A stretch of DNA of 11,190 nt from Rhodoferax sp. (GCA_030833685.1 JAURGS010000061.1:1-11190), one strand, 5' to 3'. Shown: positions 1 to 7,342, numbered from the stretch's first letter. Notes: generated from the letters alone by a model not told the origin. Translations and numbers: made by a program.

Positions 1-14
1 AATCCCGCTGGATT

Positions 15-27
15 TATAATCTGGCCT
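15..27 (+). promoter_or_regulatory. Promoter -10 region of the ahcY operon
   Basis: A perfect TATAAT hexamer lies at 15-20. A start site about 7 nt downstream falls at 27-28, which is exactly the first base of helix P1 of the SAH aptamer, so the transcript would open directly with the riboswitch. The matching -35 box would lie before position 1 and cannot be seen. The agreement between the -10 box and the aptamer start is what supports the call. Confidence 0.7.
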
Positions 28-126
28 GTTCGAGGAGCGTTGCAGCGCAACTTCAGGCGAAAAGCCGTGGTGGCGTGAGGCTCGAACCCCGTCGGCTCTC
101 TAGCCTGACATCTTCAAACGGCGCTC
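28..126 (+). promoter_or_regulatory. SAH riboswitch (aptamer)
   Basis: This is an S-adenosylhomocysteine-sensing RNA; the class sits upstream of ahcY/metF in proteobacteria and raises expression when SAH accumulates. P1 is a perfect 7-bp helix, 28-34 with 81-87. The pseudoknot pairs GAGCG at 35-39 with CGCTC at 122-126, all Watson-Crick. The conserved cores are present: GAGGAGCG at 32-39, AGGCTCG at 78-84 and AAACGGCGCTCA at 116-127. A further hairpin (91-97 with 102-109, one bulged T) sits between P1 and the pseudoknot strand. P2 appears GU-rich (40-43 with 75-78), and a small GGC/GCC hairpin at 56-66 lies inside its loop. The downstream gene encodes the enzyme that breaks down SAH, which fits the class. 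Confidence 0.93.
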
Positions 127-150
127 ACCCACAGTTGGCGTGCGGTGAGC
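123..150 (+). promoter_or_regulatory. Competitor (anti-aptamer) hairpin of the SAH riboswitch
   Basis: GCTCACC at 123-129 is a perfect 7-bp complement of GGTGAGC at 144-150, with a 14-nt loop. Bases 123-126 are also part of the 3' strand of the aptamer pseudoknot, so the two structures cannot form together. No T-tract follows, so this is not an intrinsic terminator; control is more likely at translation or through another fold. CTCC at 150-153, freed when the pseudoknot forms, could pair weakly with the GGAG ribosome binding site at 197-200, so the direction of the switch is not clear by eye. Confidence 0.6.
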
Positions 151-177
151 TCCCTGGTAAGCGTGCATGCCTTCGGT

Positions 178-200
178 GGTTGATTTTTATCGACCTGGAG
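178..200 (+). promoter_or_regulatory. Hairpin next to the ahcY ribosome binding site
   Basis: Bases 178-184 pair with 189-195 around a TTTT loop to give a 7-bp hairpin with one T-G pair. It ends one base before the Shine-Dalgarno GGAG at 197-200, which lies 6 nt from the ATG at 207. It leaves the SD itself single-stranded and may hold it open, forming part of the riboswitch expression platform. The pairing is seen directly; the role is inferred. Confidence 0.45.
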
Positions 201-206
201 TGAACC

Positions 207-1655
207 ATGAACGCTGTTTCCCATCAAAACCTGACCCTCGACCACGCCATTGCTGACATTGGCCTAGCTGGTTGGGGCCGCCGCGAAATCACCATTGCTG
301 AAACCGAAATGCCCGGGCTGATGGCGATCCGGGAGGAGTTTGCCAAATCGCAGCCGCTTAAAGGCGCGCGCATCGCAGGCTCGTTGCACATGACGATCCA
401 GACCGCTGTGCTGGTGGAGACTTTGCAGGCCTTGGGCGCTGAGGTGCGCTGGGCATCTTGCAATATTTTTTCGACTCAAGACCATGCCGCCGCCGCGCTG
501 GTGGCTCGTGGCACACCCGTTTTTGCCTACAAGGGCGAATCGCTGAAAGATTATTGGGATTACACCCACCGAATTTTTGAGTTCGGCAAAAAGGGCGGCA
601 AGGATGACGGGCCAAACATGATCCTCGACGACGGCGGGGACGCCACCTTGCTGATGCATTTGGGTACCAAGGCCGAGAAGAACCTGGCTGTTCTGGCCAA
701 GCCCGGCAGTGAGGAAGAGACGTTCTTGTTTGCCGCCATTAAGGCCAAGCTCAAGGTGGATCCCACCTGGTACAGCCGACGCCTCAAACGCATCATTGGC
801 GTCACCGAAGAGACCACCACGGGTGTGCTGCGTTTGAATGAAATGTCCGACAAGGGCGAACTGATGCTGCGTGCCATCAACGTGAATGATTCGGTGACCA
901 AGAGCAAGTTTGACAATCTGTACGGCTGCCGCGAGTCTCTGGTTGACGCGATTAAGCGTGCGACCGACGTGATGGTCGCTGGCAAGGTTGCTTTGGTGGC
1001 CGGCTATGGCGATGTGGGCAAAGGCTCGGCCCAGGCCTTGCGTGCGCTCTCAGCCCAGGTTTGGGTGACGGAGATTGACCCGATCAATGCGCTGCAGGCG
1101 GCCATGGAAGGCTATAAGGTTGTGACCATGGAGTACGCCGCCGATAAGTGCGACATCTTTGTGACTGCCACGGGCAATAAGAACGTGATCACCTACAAGC
1201 ACATGGAGGCTATGAAAGACCAGGCCATTGTTTGCAATATTGGTCACTTCGACAATGAGATTGACGTGGCCTCGCTGTCCAAGTGCAAGTGGGAAGAGAT
1301 CAAGCCGCAGGTTGACCACGTGATTTTTCCGGCCAAGGGCAAAAAAGCGGCCAAGCGCATCATCTTGCTGGCCAAAGGTCGTTTGGTCAACCTGGGTTGC
1401 GGCACCGGCCACCCCAGCTTTGTGATGAGCTCAAGCTTCGCCAACCAGACCATTGCGCAGATTGAGCTGTTCACCAAGTCCAAGGCGTATAAGTCGGGGC
1501 ATGTCTACGTCTTGCCCAAGCATTTGGATGAAAAGGTCGCTCGCCTGCATTTGATGAAGGTGGGGGCCGTGCTCAGCGAACTGACTGACGAGCAGGCGGC
1601 TTACATCGGCGTGAGCAAGTCTGGCCCTTACAAGGCAGAAAGCTACCGTTATTGA
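207..1655 (+). CDS. ahcY: S-adenosylhomocysteine hydrolase (adenosylhomocysteinase)
   Basis: This cytosolic NAD-dependent enzyme reversibly splits S-adenosylhomocysteine into adenosine and homocysteine, removing the product that inhibits SAM-dependent methyltransferases. The 482-residue length fits the bacterial type, which carries an insertion of about 40 residues (near 155-195) missing from the animal enzyme. Visible landmarks are H61, DDGGD (141-145), EETTTGV (201-207), and the substrate-site stretch with K232, D236, N237 and C241. The NAD-binding GYGDVGKG is at 266-273, followed by GHFDNEID, and the C-terminus ends PYKAESYRY, with the Lys and Tyr that close over NAD of the partner subunit. 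GGAG at 197-200, 6 nt before the ATG, supports this start. It is the first gene of an operon with the methyltransferase and metF, under the upstream SAH riboswitch. Confidence 0.98.
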   Translation: MNAVSHQNLTLDHAIADIGLAGWGRREITIAETEMPGLMAIREEFAKSQPLKGARIAGSLHMTIQTAVLVETLQALGAEVRWASCNIFSTQDHAAAALVARGTPVFAYKGESLKDYWDYTHRIFEFGKKGGKDDGPNMILDDGGDATLLMHLGTKAEKNLAVLAKPGSEEETFLFAAIKAKLKVDPTWYSRRLKRIIGVTEETTTGVLRLNEMSDKGELMLRAINVNDSVTKSKFDNLYGCRESLVDAIKRATDVMVAGKVALVAGYGDVGKGSAQALRALSAQVWVTEIDPINALQAAMEGYKVVTMEYAADKCDIFVTATGNKNVITYKHMEAMKDQAIVCNIGHFDNEIDVASLSKCKWEEIKPQVDHVIFPAKGKKAAKRIILLAKGRLVNLGCGTGHPSFVMSSSFANQTIAQIELFTKSKAYKSGHVYVLPKHLDEKVARLHLMKVGAVLSELTDEQAAYIGVSKSGPYKAESYRY

Positions 1656-1679
1656 CGACAAAGAGGTTCGATTTGTCAC

Positions 1680-2492
1680 ATGCGCATTGACCAACTGCTG
1701 GTCCAGCGCCAAATGGCCAGCTCCCGCGCGCAGGCGCAACGCTTGATTGCTGATGGCGTCGAGTTTTTGGACGACGGCGTATGGCGCCGTTGCACCAAAA
1801 ATGGTGAGGACATCGCAGACGACGCCCAACTCCGGCTGCTTGATGATGCGCAGGCACGCTATGTTTCGCGGGCTGGCCTTAAGCTCGAGGCCGGCTTGCG
1901 GGCAATGGCGTGGTCGCCGCAAGGTTGGCAGTGTCTGGACGTCGGACAGTCCACCGGGGGGTTCACAGACTGTTTGCTGCAAAGCGGCGCGAGCAGGGTT
2001 GTTGGCGTGGATGTCGGCTCGGGGCAGCTGCATGCCAGCTTGCGACAGGACCCGCGGGTGTTGTGCGTTGAAAAATGCAATGCACGCACACTCAGCGCGG
2101 TCGATCTGGCGCAGGCCTATGCGGGGCGTAACCAGGTTGCAGCAGGCGCAGCAGACCTGGCAGCGCAGGAGCCCTTCGTGCCGGTATTTGACCTGGTGGT
2201 GATCGATGTGTCGTTTATCTCGCAGACCTTGCTGCTGCCGGCGCTATTGCCTTTGTTCAAGCCCGGTGGCCGGCTTTTGAGTCTGGTCAAGCCTCAGTTT
2301 GAATTGCAGCCTGGGCAAGTGGGCAAAGGCGGTGTGGTCAAGCAGCATCATTTTTTTGCGTTGGTCGAACAACGCCTGCGTACTGCTTGTGCCGAGCTGG
2401 GCCTTAGCGTTGAGCGCTGGATGGAGTCGCCCATTGCGGGCGGTGACGGCAACCGAGAGTTTTTGATGGCCGCCTTGTGGCCAGCGCGTTGA
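1680..2492 (+). CDS. tlyA: TlyA-family rRNA (cytidine-2'-O)-methyltransferase / putative hemolysin A
   Basis: TlyA-family proteins pair an N-terminal S4 RNA-binding domain with an FtsJ-like Rossmann methyltransferase; characterised members 2'-O-methylate cytidines of 16S and/or 23S rRNA using SAM. The 270 residues show an S4 domain at about 1-60 (opens MRIDQLLVQR), the linker SRAGLKLE (63-70), SAM motif I LDVGQSTGGFTD (86-97), DVSFIS (176-181), KPQFE (204-208) and the C-terminal PIAGGDGNREF (251-261). K68, D176, K204 and E260 can supply the K-D-K-E catalytic set of the RrmJ/FtsJ fold. AGAGG at 1662-1666 is 13 nt from the ATG, a loose spacing. The gene starts 24 nt after ahcY and ends 27 nt before metF, so it is almost certainly cotranscribed. 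The enzyme makes SAH, which the neighbour AhcY removes. Older annotation as a hemolysin is probably misleading. The exact rRNA target cannot be read from sequence. Confidence 0.88.
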   Translation: MRIDQLLVQRQMASSRAQAQRLIADGVEFLDDGVWRRCTKNGEDIADDAQLRLLDDAQARYVSRAGLKLEAGLRAMAWSPQGWQCLDVGQSTGGFTDCLLQSGASRVVGVDVGSGQLHASLRQDPRVLCVEKCNARTLSAVDLAQAYAGRNQVAAGAADLAAQEPFVPVFDLVVIDVSFISQTLLLPALLPLFKPGGRLLSLVKPQFELQPGQVGKGGVVKQHHFFALVEQRLRTACAELGLSVERWMESPIAGGDGNREFLMAALWPAR

Positions 2493-2519
2493 ACAAGACC
2501 AACACCAAGGAGCATCCAC

Positions 2520-3368
2520 ATGCCATCGGCCACACCCATCAGTATCGAATTCTTTCCGCCTAAGACAAGCGAAGGGGCAGATAAGCTTCGCCGCGTGCGC
2601 CAGGAACTCTATGCCTTAAAGCCAGAGTATTGCTCGGTGACTTTTGGTGCAGGTGGCTCGACCCAAGAGGGAACGTTTGGCACCGTGCGCGAAATCATCA
2701 GCGAAGGCGTGGACGCTGCCTCGCACCTGTCGTGTGTGGGGGCTACCAAATCACGCGTTCGTGAGCAGCTGGCCGAGCTTGGGTCCATGGGGGTTAAGCG
2801 ACTGGTGGCCTTGCGAGGAGACTTACCCAGTGGTTATGGACTGGGCGGCGAGTTTCAGTACGCCAGCGATCTGGTTCGTTTTGTGCGCGAAGAAACCGGC
2901 CAGCGCTTTCATATTGAAGTGGCCGCTTACCCGGAGATGCACCCGCAAGCCAGGTCGCCGTCGAGTGATTTGCAGGCGTTGGTCACCAAGGTTAGGGCGG
3001 GCGCAAACGCTGCCATTACCCAGTACTTCTATAACCCGGACGCCTACTTTCGCTTGGTCGAGGAGGCCGATGCGCTAGGCGTGTCAGTGCCCCTGGTGCC
3101 CGGCATCATGCCGATTGCCAGTTCATCCCAGCTTATGCGCTTTAGCGATGCCTGTGGGGCTGAGATCCCACGCTGGATTCGCTTGCGTCTGCAAAGCTTT
3201 GGTGATGACAGTGCGTCGATCAAGGCCTTTGGGCTGGATGTGGTGACAGCCCTGTGCGAACAACTGTTGGCCGGTGGTGCGCCTGGTCTGCACTTTTACA
3301 GCATGAACCAGAGTGTGGCCACTCTGGAGATTTGTAAGCGCCTGGGGTTGCTGCCAATGCCCCATTGA
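2520..3368 (+). CDS. metF: 5,10-methylenetetrahydrofolate reductase
   Basis: This FAD-dependent cytosolic enzyme reduces 5,10-methylene-THF to 5-methyl-THF, the methyl donor for methionine synthase. At 282 residues it is close to E. coli MetF (296) and lacks the regulatory C-terminal domain of eukaryotic MTHFR. Motifs along the TIM barrel are SIEFFPPKT (8-16, with the catalytic-type E10), FGAGGSTQ (42-49), LRGD (98-101, with the flavin-contacting Asp), EVAAYPEMHP (133-142), ITQYFYN (166-172), PGIMP (194-198) and LHFYSMN (257-263). A strong AAGGAG at 2507-2512, 7 nt from the ATG, fixes the start. It closes the ahcY operon, so homocysteine release and methyl-group supply share one transcript and probably one SAH signal. 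Confidence 0.96.
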   Translation: MPSATPISIEFFPPKTSEGADKLRRVRQELYALKPEYCSVTFGAGGSTQEGTFGTVREIISEGVDAASHLSCVGATKSRVREQLAELGSMGVKRLVALRGDLPSGYGLGGEFQYASDLVRFVREETGQRFHIEVAAYPEMHPQARSPSSDLQALVTKVRAGANAAITQYFYNPDAYFRLVEEADALGVSVPLVPGIMPIASSSQLMRFSDACGAEIPRWIRLRLQSFGDDSASIKAFGLDVVTALCEQLLAGGAPGLHFYSMNQSVATLEICKRLGLLPMPH

Positions 3369-3383
3369 CAACGGGTTCGAAGG

Positions 3384-3400
3384 CCTCTTGTGTGAAGAGG
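3384..3400 (+). other. Small hairpin downstream of metF
   Basis: CCTCTT (3384-3389) pairs with AAGAGG (3395-3400) around a GTGTG loop, 16 nt after the metF stop. No T-tract follows, so it is not a convincing intrinsic terminator; it could be a pause site or mRNA 3'-end stabiliser. The 102-nt spacer to the next gene suggests the operon may end here. Confidence 0.3.
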
Positions 3401-3442
3401 ATTGCAACGGATGGCGAGCGTGGGCGATCGCGTACAGTGGAG

Positions 3443-3463
3443 GCTTGCGATGGCAAGCAGGAG
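3443..3463 (+). promoter_or_regulatory. Hairpin directly abutting the Shine-Dalgarno of the M20 gene
   Basis: GCTTGC (3443-3448) pairs perfectly with GCAAGC (3453-3458) around a GATG loop. The Shine-Dalgarno AGGAG follows with no gap at 3459-3463 and lies 7 nt from the ATG at 3471. A stem touching the SD could hinder or help ribosome loading. The structure is clear in the sequence; its function is inferred. Confidence 0.4.
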
Positions 3464-3470
3464 TTGAGGT

Positions 3471-4679
3471 ATGGGTTTTTCGGTTCAGGGTCGCGCATTT
3501 GCGCAAATTGCGGCGTTTCATCCCGAGCTGACGGCGTTTCGACGCGATTTACACGCGCACCCCGAACTTGGCTTTGAAGAGGTCTACACCTCTGGCCGCG
3601 TGAAACAGTCGCTGCAGGTTTGCGGGGTTGATGAAATTCATACTGGACTGGGCAAGACCGGTGTGGTGGCCACGATCCGCGGCAAGCGCCATGACAGCGG
3701 CCGCATGATTGGCCTGCGCGCCGACATGGACGCCCTGGCCATGACAGAGCACAACACCTTCGATTGGAAGTCATCCAAAAGTGGTCTGATGCACGGTTGC
3801 GGCCATGACGGTCACACCACCATGCTGGTGGGTGCTGCGCGCTACTTGGCGCAAACCCGTAACTTCAATGGCACCGCTGTGCTTATTTTTCAACCGGCCG
3901 AGGAAGGACGCGGCGGGGCCAAGGCCATGATCGACGACGGCCTGTTCGATCGCTACCCGGTGGACGCGGTTTACGGCATGCATAACTGGCCGGCCTTGCC
4001 ACCGGGCACGATTGGGCTCAACCCCGGACCGATGATGGCCGCTGCAGACCGTATCGAAATTGAAATCACGGGCAAGGGCGGCCACGGCGCCCATGCGTAC
4101 CAGACAGTTGATCCGGTCGTCGTTGCAGGGCACATCATCACGGCGGTACAAAGTATTGTGTCGCGCAATGTCAAGGCAGTGGACACCGCGGTGATCAGTC
4201 TGTGCGCGCTGCAGGCCGGTGATTTGAACGCTCAGAGTGTGATCCCGGGCAGCGCAACGCTGGTAGGTACGGTGCGAACCTTTTCCAGCGCGGTACAAGA
4301 CCTGATTGAAAAGCGCTTGACCGAGCTGTGCTCGGCCATTGCCCAGGGTTTTGGTGCCCAAGCGCTGGTGCGGTATCAGCGCATGTACCCAGCGACCATC
4401 AACACCGAGGCTGAAGCCCTGTTTGCCGGTAATGTGGCCGAGACGCTGGTGGGTGCAGAGCGGGTGGTCCGTCAGCTTGAGCCCAGCATGGGCGCTGAAG
4501 ATTTTTCATTCATGCTCAAGGTCAAGCCAGGCGCCTACTTGCGCCTCGGTCAAGGCATTGAGCATGGGGTTGGCAGCTGTTACCTGCACAACAGCCAGTA
4601 TGACTTTAACGATGCAGTGCTGCCCCTGGGATCGGCCTTGCATGCCAGCTTGATCGAGCAGGCCATGCCACTGGTGTAG
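3471..4679 (+). CDS. M20-family metallo-amidohydrolase (hippurate / IAA-amino-acid hydrolase-like)
   Basis: M20D-type amidohydrolases split N-acyl or N-aroyl amino acids (hippurate, N-acetyl amino acids, indole-acetyl amino acids) with a metal pair; the substrate here cannot be told from sequence. The 402 residues are full length. HAHPELGFEE (28-37) opens the catalytic domain, followed by RADMDAL (83-89), HGCGHDGH (108-115, metal ligands C110 and H112), the acid pair E144/E145 in QPAEEG, and H171. The dimerisation lid domain lies at roughly 185-300 and contains GGHGAHAY (203-210). GAEDFSF (341-347) and H373 in LHNSQYDFND return to the catalytic domain. There is no signal peptide, so it should act in the cytosol. 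AGGAG at 3459-3463 supports this start. It lies 102 nt after metF and 68 nt before tal, and looks independent of both pathways. Confidence 0.88.
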   Translation: MGFSVQGRAFAQIAAFHPELTAFRRDLHAHPELGFEEVYTSGRVKQSLQVCGVDEIHTGLGKTGVVATIRGKRHDSGRMIGLRADMDALAMTEHNTFDWKSSKSGLMHGCGHDGHTTMLVGAARYLAQTRNFNGTAVLIFQPAEEGRGGAKAMIDDGLFDRYPVDAVYGMHNWPALPPGTIGLNPGPMMAAADRIEIEITGKGGHGAHAYQTVDPVVVAGHIITAVQSIVSRNVKAVDTAVISLCALQAGDLNAQSVIPGSATLVGTVRTFSSAVQDLIEKRLTELCSAIAQGFGAQALVRYQRMYPATINTEAEALFAGNVAETLVGAERVVRQLEPSMGAEDFSFMLKVKPGAYLRLGQGIEHGVGSCYLHNSQYDFNDAVLPLGSALHASLIEQAMPLV

Positions 4680-4694
4680 GCCAAGCCTTTGGCC
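4679..4694 (+). terminator. Possible weak terminator at the M20 stop codon
   Basis: GGCCAA (4679-4684) pairs perfectly with TTGGCC (4689-4694) around a GCCT loop, beginning on the last base of the TAG stop codon. Only a short TATTT follows, so it is a weak intrinsic terminator at best. The 68-nt spacer to tal also holds imperfect pairings (CCTGC 4708-4712 with GCAGG 4724-4728), none convincing. Confidence 0.3.
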
Positions 4695-4747
4695 CGTATT
4701 TCCCAAGCCTGCACCGACACCGCGCAGGTCGGCGAGATAATTCAGTC

Positions 4748-5695
4748 ATGAACCAGCTCGAAGCCCTTAAACACCACACCACCGTCGTTGCCGACACGGG
4801 CGACTTTCGCCAGATCCAGGCCTTTCGGCCACAGGATGCCACCACCAACCCCTCGCTGATTCTGAAAGCGGTTCAGAAACCCGAGTACCGGTATCTGCTG
4901 GATGAAACCGTGCAATCGTTTCGCGCTGCCAGCGACAACGAGATCATGGATCGTTTGCTGGTGCGTTTTGGCACCGAAATCTTGTCTGTCATTCCTGGGC
5001 GTGTCTCCACAGAGGTTGACGCGCGTTTAAGTTTTGACACGGCTGCCACGGTGGCGCGTGCCAACGGCTTGATCGAGTTGTACCAGGCCCGTGGAATTCA
5101 TATCGACCGGGTGTTGATCAAGGTGGCCGCTACCTGGGAGGGCATCCAAGCCGCTGCCGAGCTCGAGAAGCGCGGTATCCACACTAACCTGACGCTCTTG
5201 TTCTCTTTTTGTCAGGCCGTTGCCTGTGCGCAGGCGCGGGTGCAGTTGATATCGCCGTTTGTCGGCCGGATTTACGACTGGTACAAAAAAGCGGAAGGCA
5301 GTACCTGGGATGAGGCGGCCCGCTCGGGTAGCCAAGACCCGGGCGTGCAGTCTGTGGTGCAGATCTACAACTATTTCAAAAAATTTGACATCAGCACCGA
5401 GGTCATGGGTGCGAGCTTTCGCAATCTGGGCCAGATCGTGGCCCTGGCGGGTTGTGATTTGCTCACCATCAGCCCTGATTTGCTCGAGGCCTTGTCGCGT
5501 AATGAGGGCCCGATCACACCAGCCCTGAGCGTGGAAAAAGCCCGCGCCATGGACCTGGCGCATCACAGTTACGATGAAGCTGGATTTCGCCTGGCCCTGA
5601 ACAACGACGCGATGGCCACCGAGAAACTGGCTGAAGGTATTCGTGCATTCTGCCTCGACACCCAAAAGCTGGAGGTCTTGATTCGTCAGGCCTGA
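4748..5695 (+). CDS. tal: Transaldolase (TalB type)
   Basis: Transaldolase moves a dihydroxyacetone unit between sedoheptulose-7-phosphate and glyceraldehyde-3-phosphate, giving erythrose-4-phosphate and fructose-6-phosphate in the non-oxidative pentose phosphate pathway. At 315 residues it matches the classical TalA/TalB class rather than the short fructose-6-phosphate-aldolase type. Visible are VVADTGDF (13-20, catalytic D16), DATTNPSL (30-37), the Schiff-base lysine K125 in RVLIKVAATW, HTNLTLLFS (145-153), SPFVGRIYDWYK (169-180) and GASFRN (221-226). The ribosome binding site is poor: only GAG at 4734-4736, 11 nt from the ATG. It lies 48 nt before pgi, whose substrate fructose-6-phosphate is its product, so the two are likely cotranscribed or at least functionally grouped. 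Confidence 0.97.
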   Translation: MNQLEALKHHTTVVADTGDFRQIQAFRPQDATTNPSLILKAVQKPEYRYLLDETVQSFRAASDNEIMDRLLVRFGTEILSVIPGRVSTEVDARLSFDTAATVARANGLIELYQARGIHIDRVLIKVAATWEGIQAAAELEKRGIHTNLTLLFSFCQAVACAQARVQLISPFVGRIYDWYKKAEGSTWDEAARSGSQDPGVQSVVQIYNYFKKFDISTEVMGASFRNLGQIVALAGCDLLTISPDLLEALSRNEGPITPALSVEKARAMDLAHHSYDEAGFRLALNNDAMATEKLAEGIRAFCLDTQKLEVLIRQA

Positions 5696-5706
5696 GCAGA
5701 TCGTCT

Positions 5707-5734
5707 TTGACGCCCGTGCCAAGCCGATCAGAAT
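5707..5734 (+). promoter_or_regulatory. Candidate promoter before pgi
   Basis: TTGACG at 5707-5712 (5 of 6 to the -35 consensus) and CAGAAT at 5729-5734 (4 of 6 to the -10) are 16 bp apart. The start site would be near 5741, only about 3 nt before the pgi ATG at 5744, giving a practically leaderless mRNA. No Shine-Dalgarno is visible before pgi, which agrees with that, but the -10 match is modest and cotranscription with tal is an equally good explanation. Confidence 0.25.
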
Positions 5735-5743
5735 TGCATCCCC

Positions 5744-7342
5744 ATGAGCCAACTACCCTGCACCCAACTGCCTGCTTGGTCAGCCCTGTCGCGCCGATTT
5801 GAAAGCCACGGCCGTGATTTTGACTTGCGTGAGGCGTTTGCCAGCGACCCCAAGCGCTTTGACCATTGGAGCTTGCAGGCGCCTTTTGTTTTTGCCGACT
5901 TGTCGAAAAATCTGATCGACTCGACCACTGAAGCCTTGTTACTGGACCTGGCGCGTGAATCGGGGCTGCAGGCGCATCGCGATGCCATGTTTGCAGGTGA
6001 GCGCATCAACAACACGGAGCAACGTGCAGTCATGCACTGGTTGCTGCGCGCTGCGCCAGCCGATCCCTCGATGCCCGCGCAGTCGGTTCACAAGCATATG
6101 CAGGCCTTGCACCATGAGGTGCAGCATGTGCAGTCGCAGGTTCTGGAATTTGCAGAGCGCGTGCGCGCAGATGATGCGCTTACAGACATTGTCAACATTG
6201 GCATTGGTGGCTCTGACCTGGGCCCGCAAATGGCGGTGCGTGCACTTTCTGATCAGTGCATGCCCGGCAAACGCCTGCACTTCGTCTCCAACATTGACGG
6301 CCACGAACTCTCCTCGGTTTTGAAACAGCTTCGAGCGCAAAACACGCTGTTCATCGTGGCCAGTAAAACCTTCACCACGCTGGAGACGCTGCGTAACGCC
6401 GAATCAGCGAAAGCCTGGTTTTTGGAGCAAGGGGGAGCCGGTGTGGAGCGCCACTTTGTCGCCTTGACCACCAACGTGGCGGCGGCCGCTGACTTCGGCA
6501 TTGAGACCTGCTTTGGATTTTGGGATTGGGTGGGCGGCCGTTTTTCGCTGTGGTCTGCAATTGGCCTGCCACTGGCGATCGCCATCGGCGCCAAGGGCTT
6601 TAGGGCGTTTCTGGCTGGCGCGCATGCCATGGATGAGCACTTTCGCACCGCGCCGCTGCAAGCCAACTTGCCGGTGCGCCTGGGTTTGCTTGATGTCTGG
6701 TATCGAAATTTCCACGGCTTCACCAGCCGCAATATAGCCCCGTACCACAGCCACTTGCAGCGCTACCCGGCCTATTTGCAGCAGCTGGAGATGGAGAGCA
6801 ACGGCAAGTCCGTGAACGCCAGCGGCCAGCTCCTGGGCACGGGTACGGCAGGGGTGGTTTGGGGTGAGCCGGGAACCAACGGGCAGCACGCTTACTTTCA
6901 GATGTTGCACCAGGGCAGTGACGTGATTCCGGTGGAATTTGTCGCGGTGAAAACACCCACCCACCAGTTGGCCGGCCATCATGATGCCCTGCTTGCCAAC
7001 GCCCTGGCGCAGGCGCAGGCGCTGATGCTTGGGCAGGCAGATCCTGGCGGGCATCGGCATTTCCCGGGTAACCGCCCGAGCAGCTTTTTCTTGCTCGAGT
7101 CGCTCACGCCCCAAAGCCTTGGCGCTTTGTTGGCCTTGCAAGAGCACCGTGTTTTTGTCAGCGGTGCGCTCTGGGGTATCAACAGCTTTGACCAATGGGG
7201 CGTCGAGCTGGGTAAGGTTTTGGCCAAGGATGTGCTGGGCCGCATTCACTCTGGCCGACTCGATGGGCTTGACGGCTCCACTGAAGGCCTGATGCGTCAA
7301 ATTCTGGCTAACACAGCAAAGCAGGATGAACCTGGTTTTTGA
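5744..7342 (+). CDS. pgi: Glucose-6-phosphate isomerase
   Basis: Pgi interconverts glucose-6-phosphate and fructose-6-phosphate in the cytosol, working in glycolysis or gluconeogenesis. The 532 residues show two SIS domains and all hallmarks: IGIGGSDLGP (152-161), FVSNIDGHEL (180-189), SKTFTTLET (207-215), family signature 1 DWVGGRFSLWSAIG (261-274), the catalytic-base Glu E351 in ESNGK, H389 in the MLHQG stretch, and signature 2 from G474 to K491 (NSFDQWGVELGK part at 480-491) with catalytic K491. No ribosome binding site is evident before the ATG. The N-terminus LPCTQLPAW looks like the natural family start, so I keep it. Its last 17 nt overlap the following HAD gene, which points to translational coupling. 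The upstream neighbour is tal. Confidence 0.97.
   Translation: MSQLPCTQLPAWSALSRRFESHGRDFDLREAFASDPKRFDHWSLQAPFVFADLSKNLIDSTTEALLLDLARESGLQAHRDAMFAGERINNTEQRAVMHWLLRAAPADPSMPAQSVHKHMQALHHEVQHVQSQVLEFAERVRADDALTDIVNIGIGGSDLGPQMAVRALSDQCMPGKRLHFVSNIDGHELSSVLKQLRAQNTLFIVASKTFTTLETLRNAESAKAWFLEQGGAGVERHFVALTTNVAAAADFGIETCFGFWDWVGGRFSLWSAIGLPLAIAIGAKGFRAFLAGAHAMDEHFRTAPLQANLPVRLGLLDVWYRNFHGFTSRNIAPYHSHLQRYPAYLQQLEMESNGKSVNASGQLLGTGTAGVVWGEPGTNGQHAYFQMLHQGSDVIPVEFVAVKTPTHQLAGHHDALLANALAQAQALMLGQADPGGHRHFPGNRPSSFFLLESLTPQSLGALLALQEHRVFVSGALWGINSFDQWGVELGKVLAKDVLGRIHSGRLDGLDGSTEGLMRQILANTAKQDEPGF

Noticed and set aside
167..256. Possible upstream ORF (ATG at 167) overlapping the ahcY start in the +1 frame
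   Set aside because: Its nearest SD-like sequence (GGTGAG at 144-149) is 17 nt away, the 29-residue peptide looks random, and the segment is better explained as riboswitch expression platform.
3424..3431. GCGATCGC palindrome (HIP1-like octamer)
   Set aside because: A single copy in a GC-rich betaproteobacterial window is expected by chance; HIP1 matters only as an abundant repeat in cyanobacteria.
4736..4741. GATAAT as a -10 box for tal
   Set aside because: It lies 6 nt before the ATG and no -35-like hexamer sits 16-18 bp upstream.
5027..5752. A 241-codon minus-strand frame opposite tal
   Set aside because: Antisense to a clearly recognised transaldolase, with no family motifs and no ribosome binding site.
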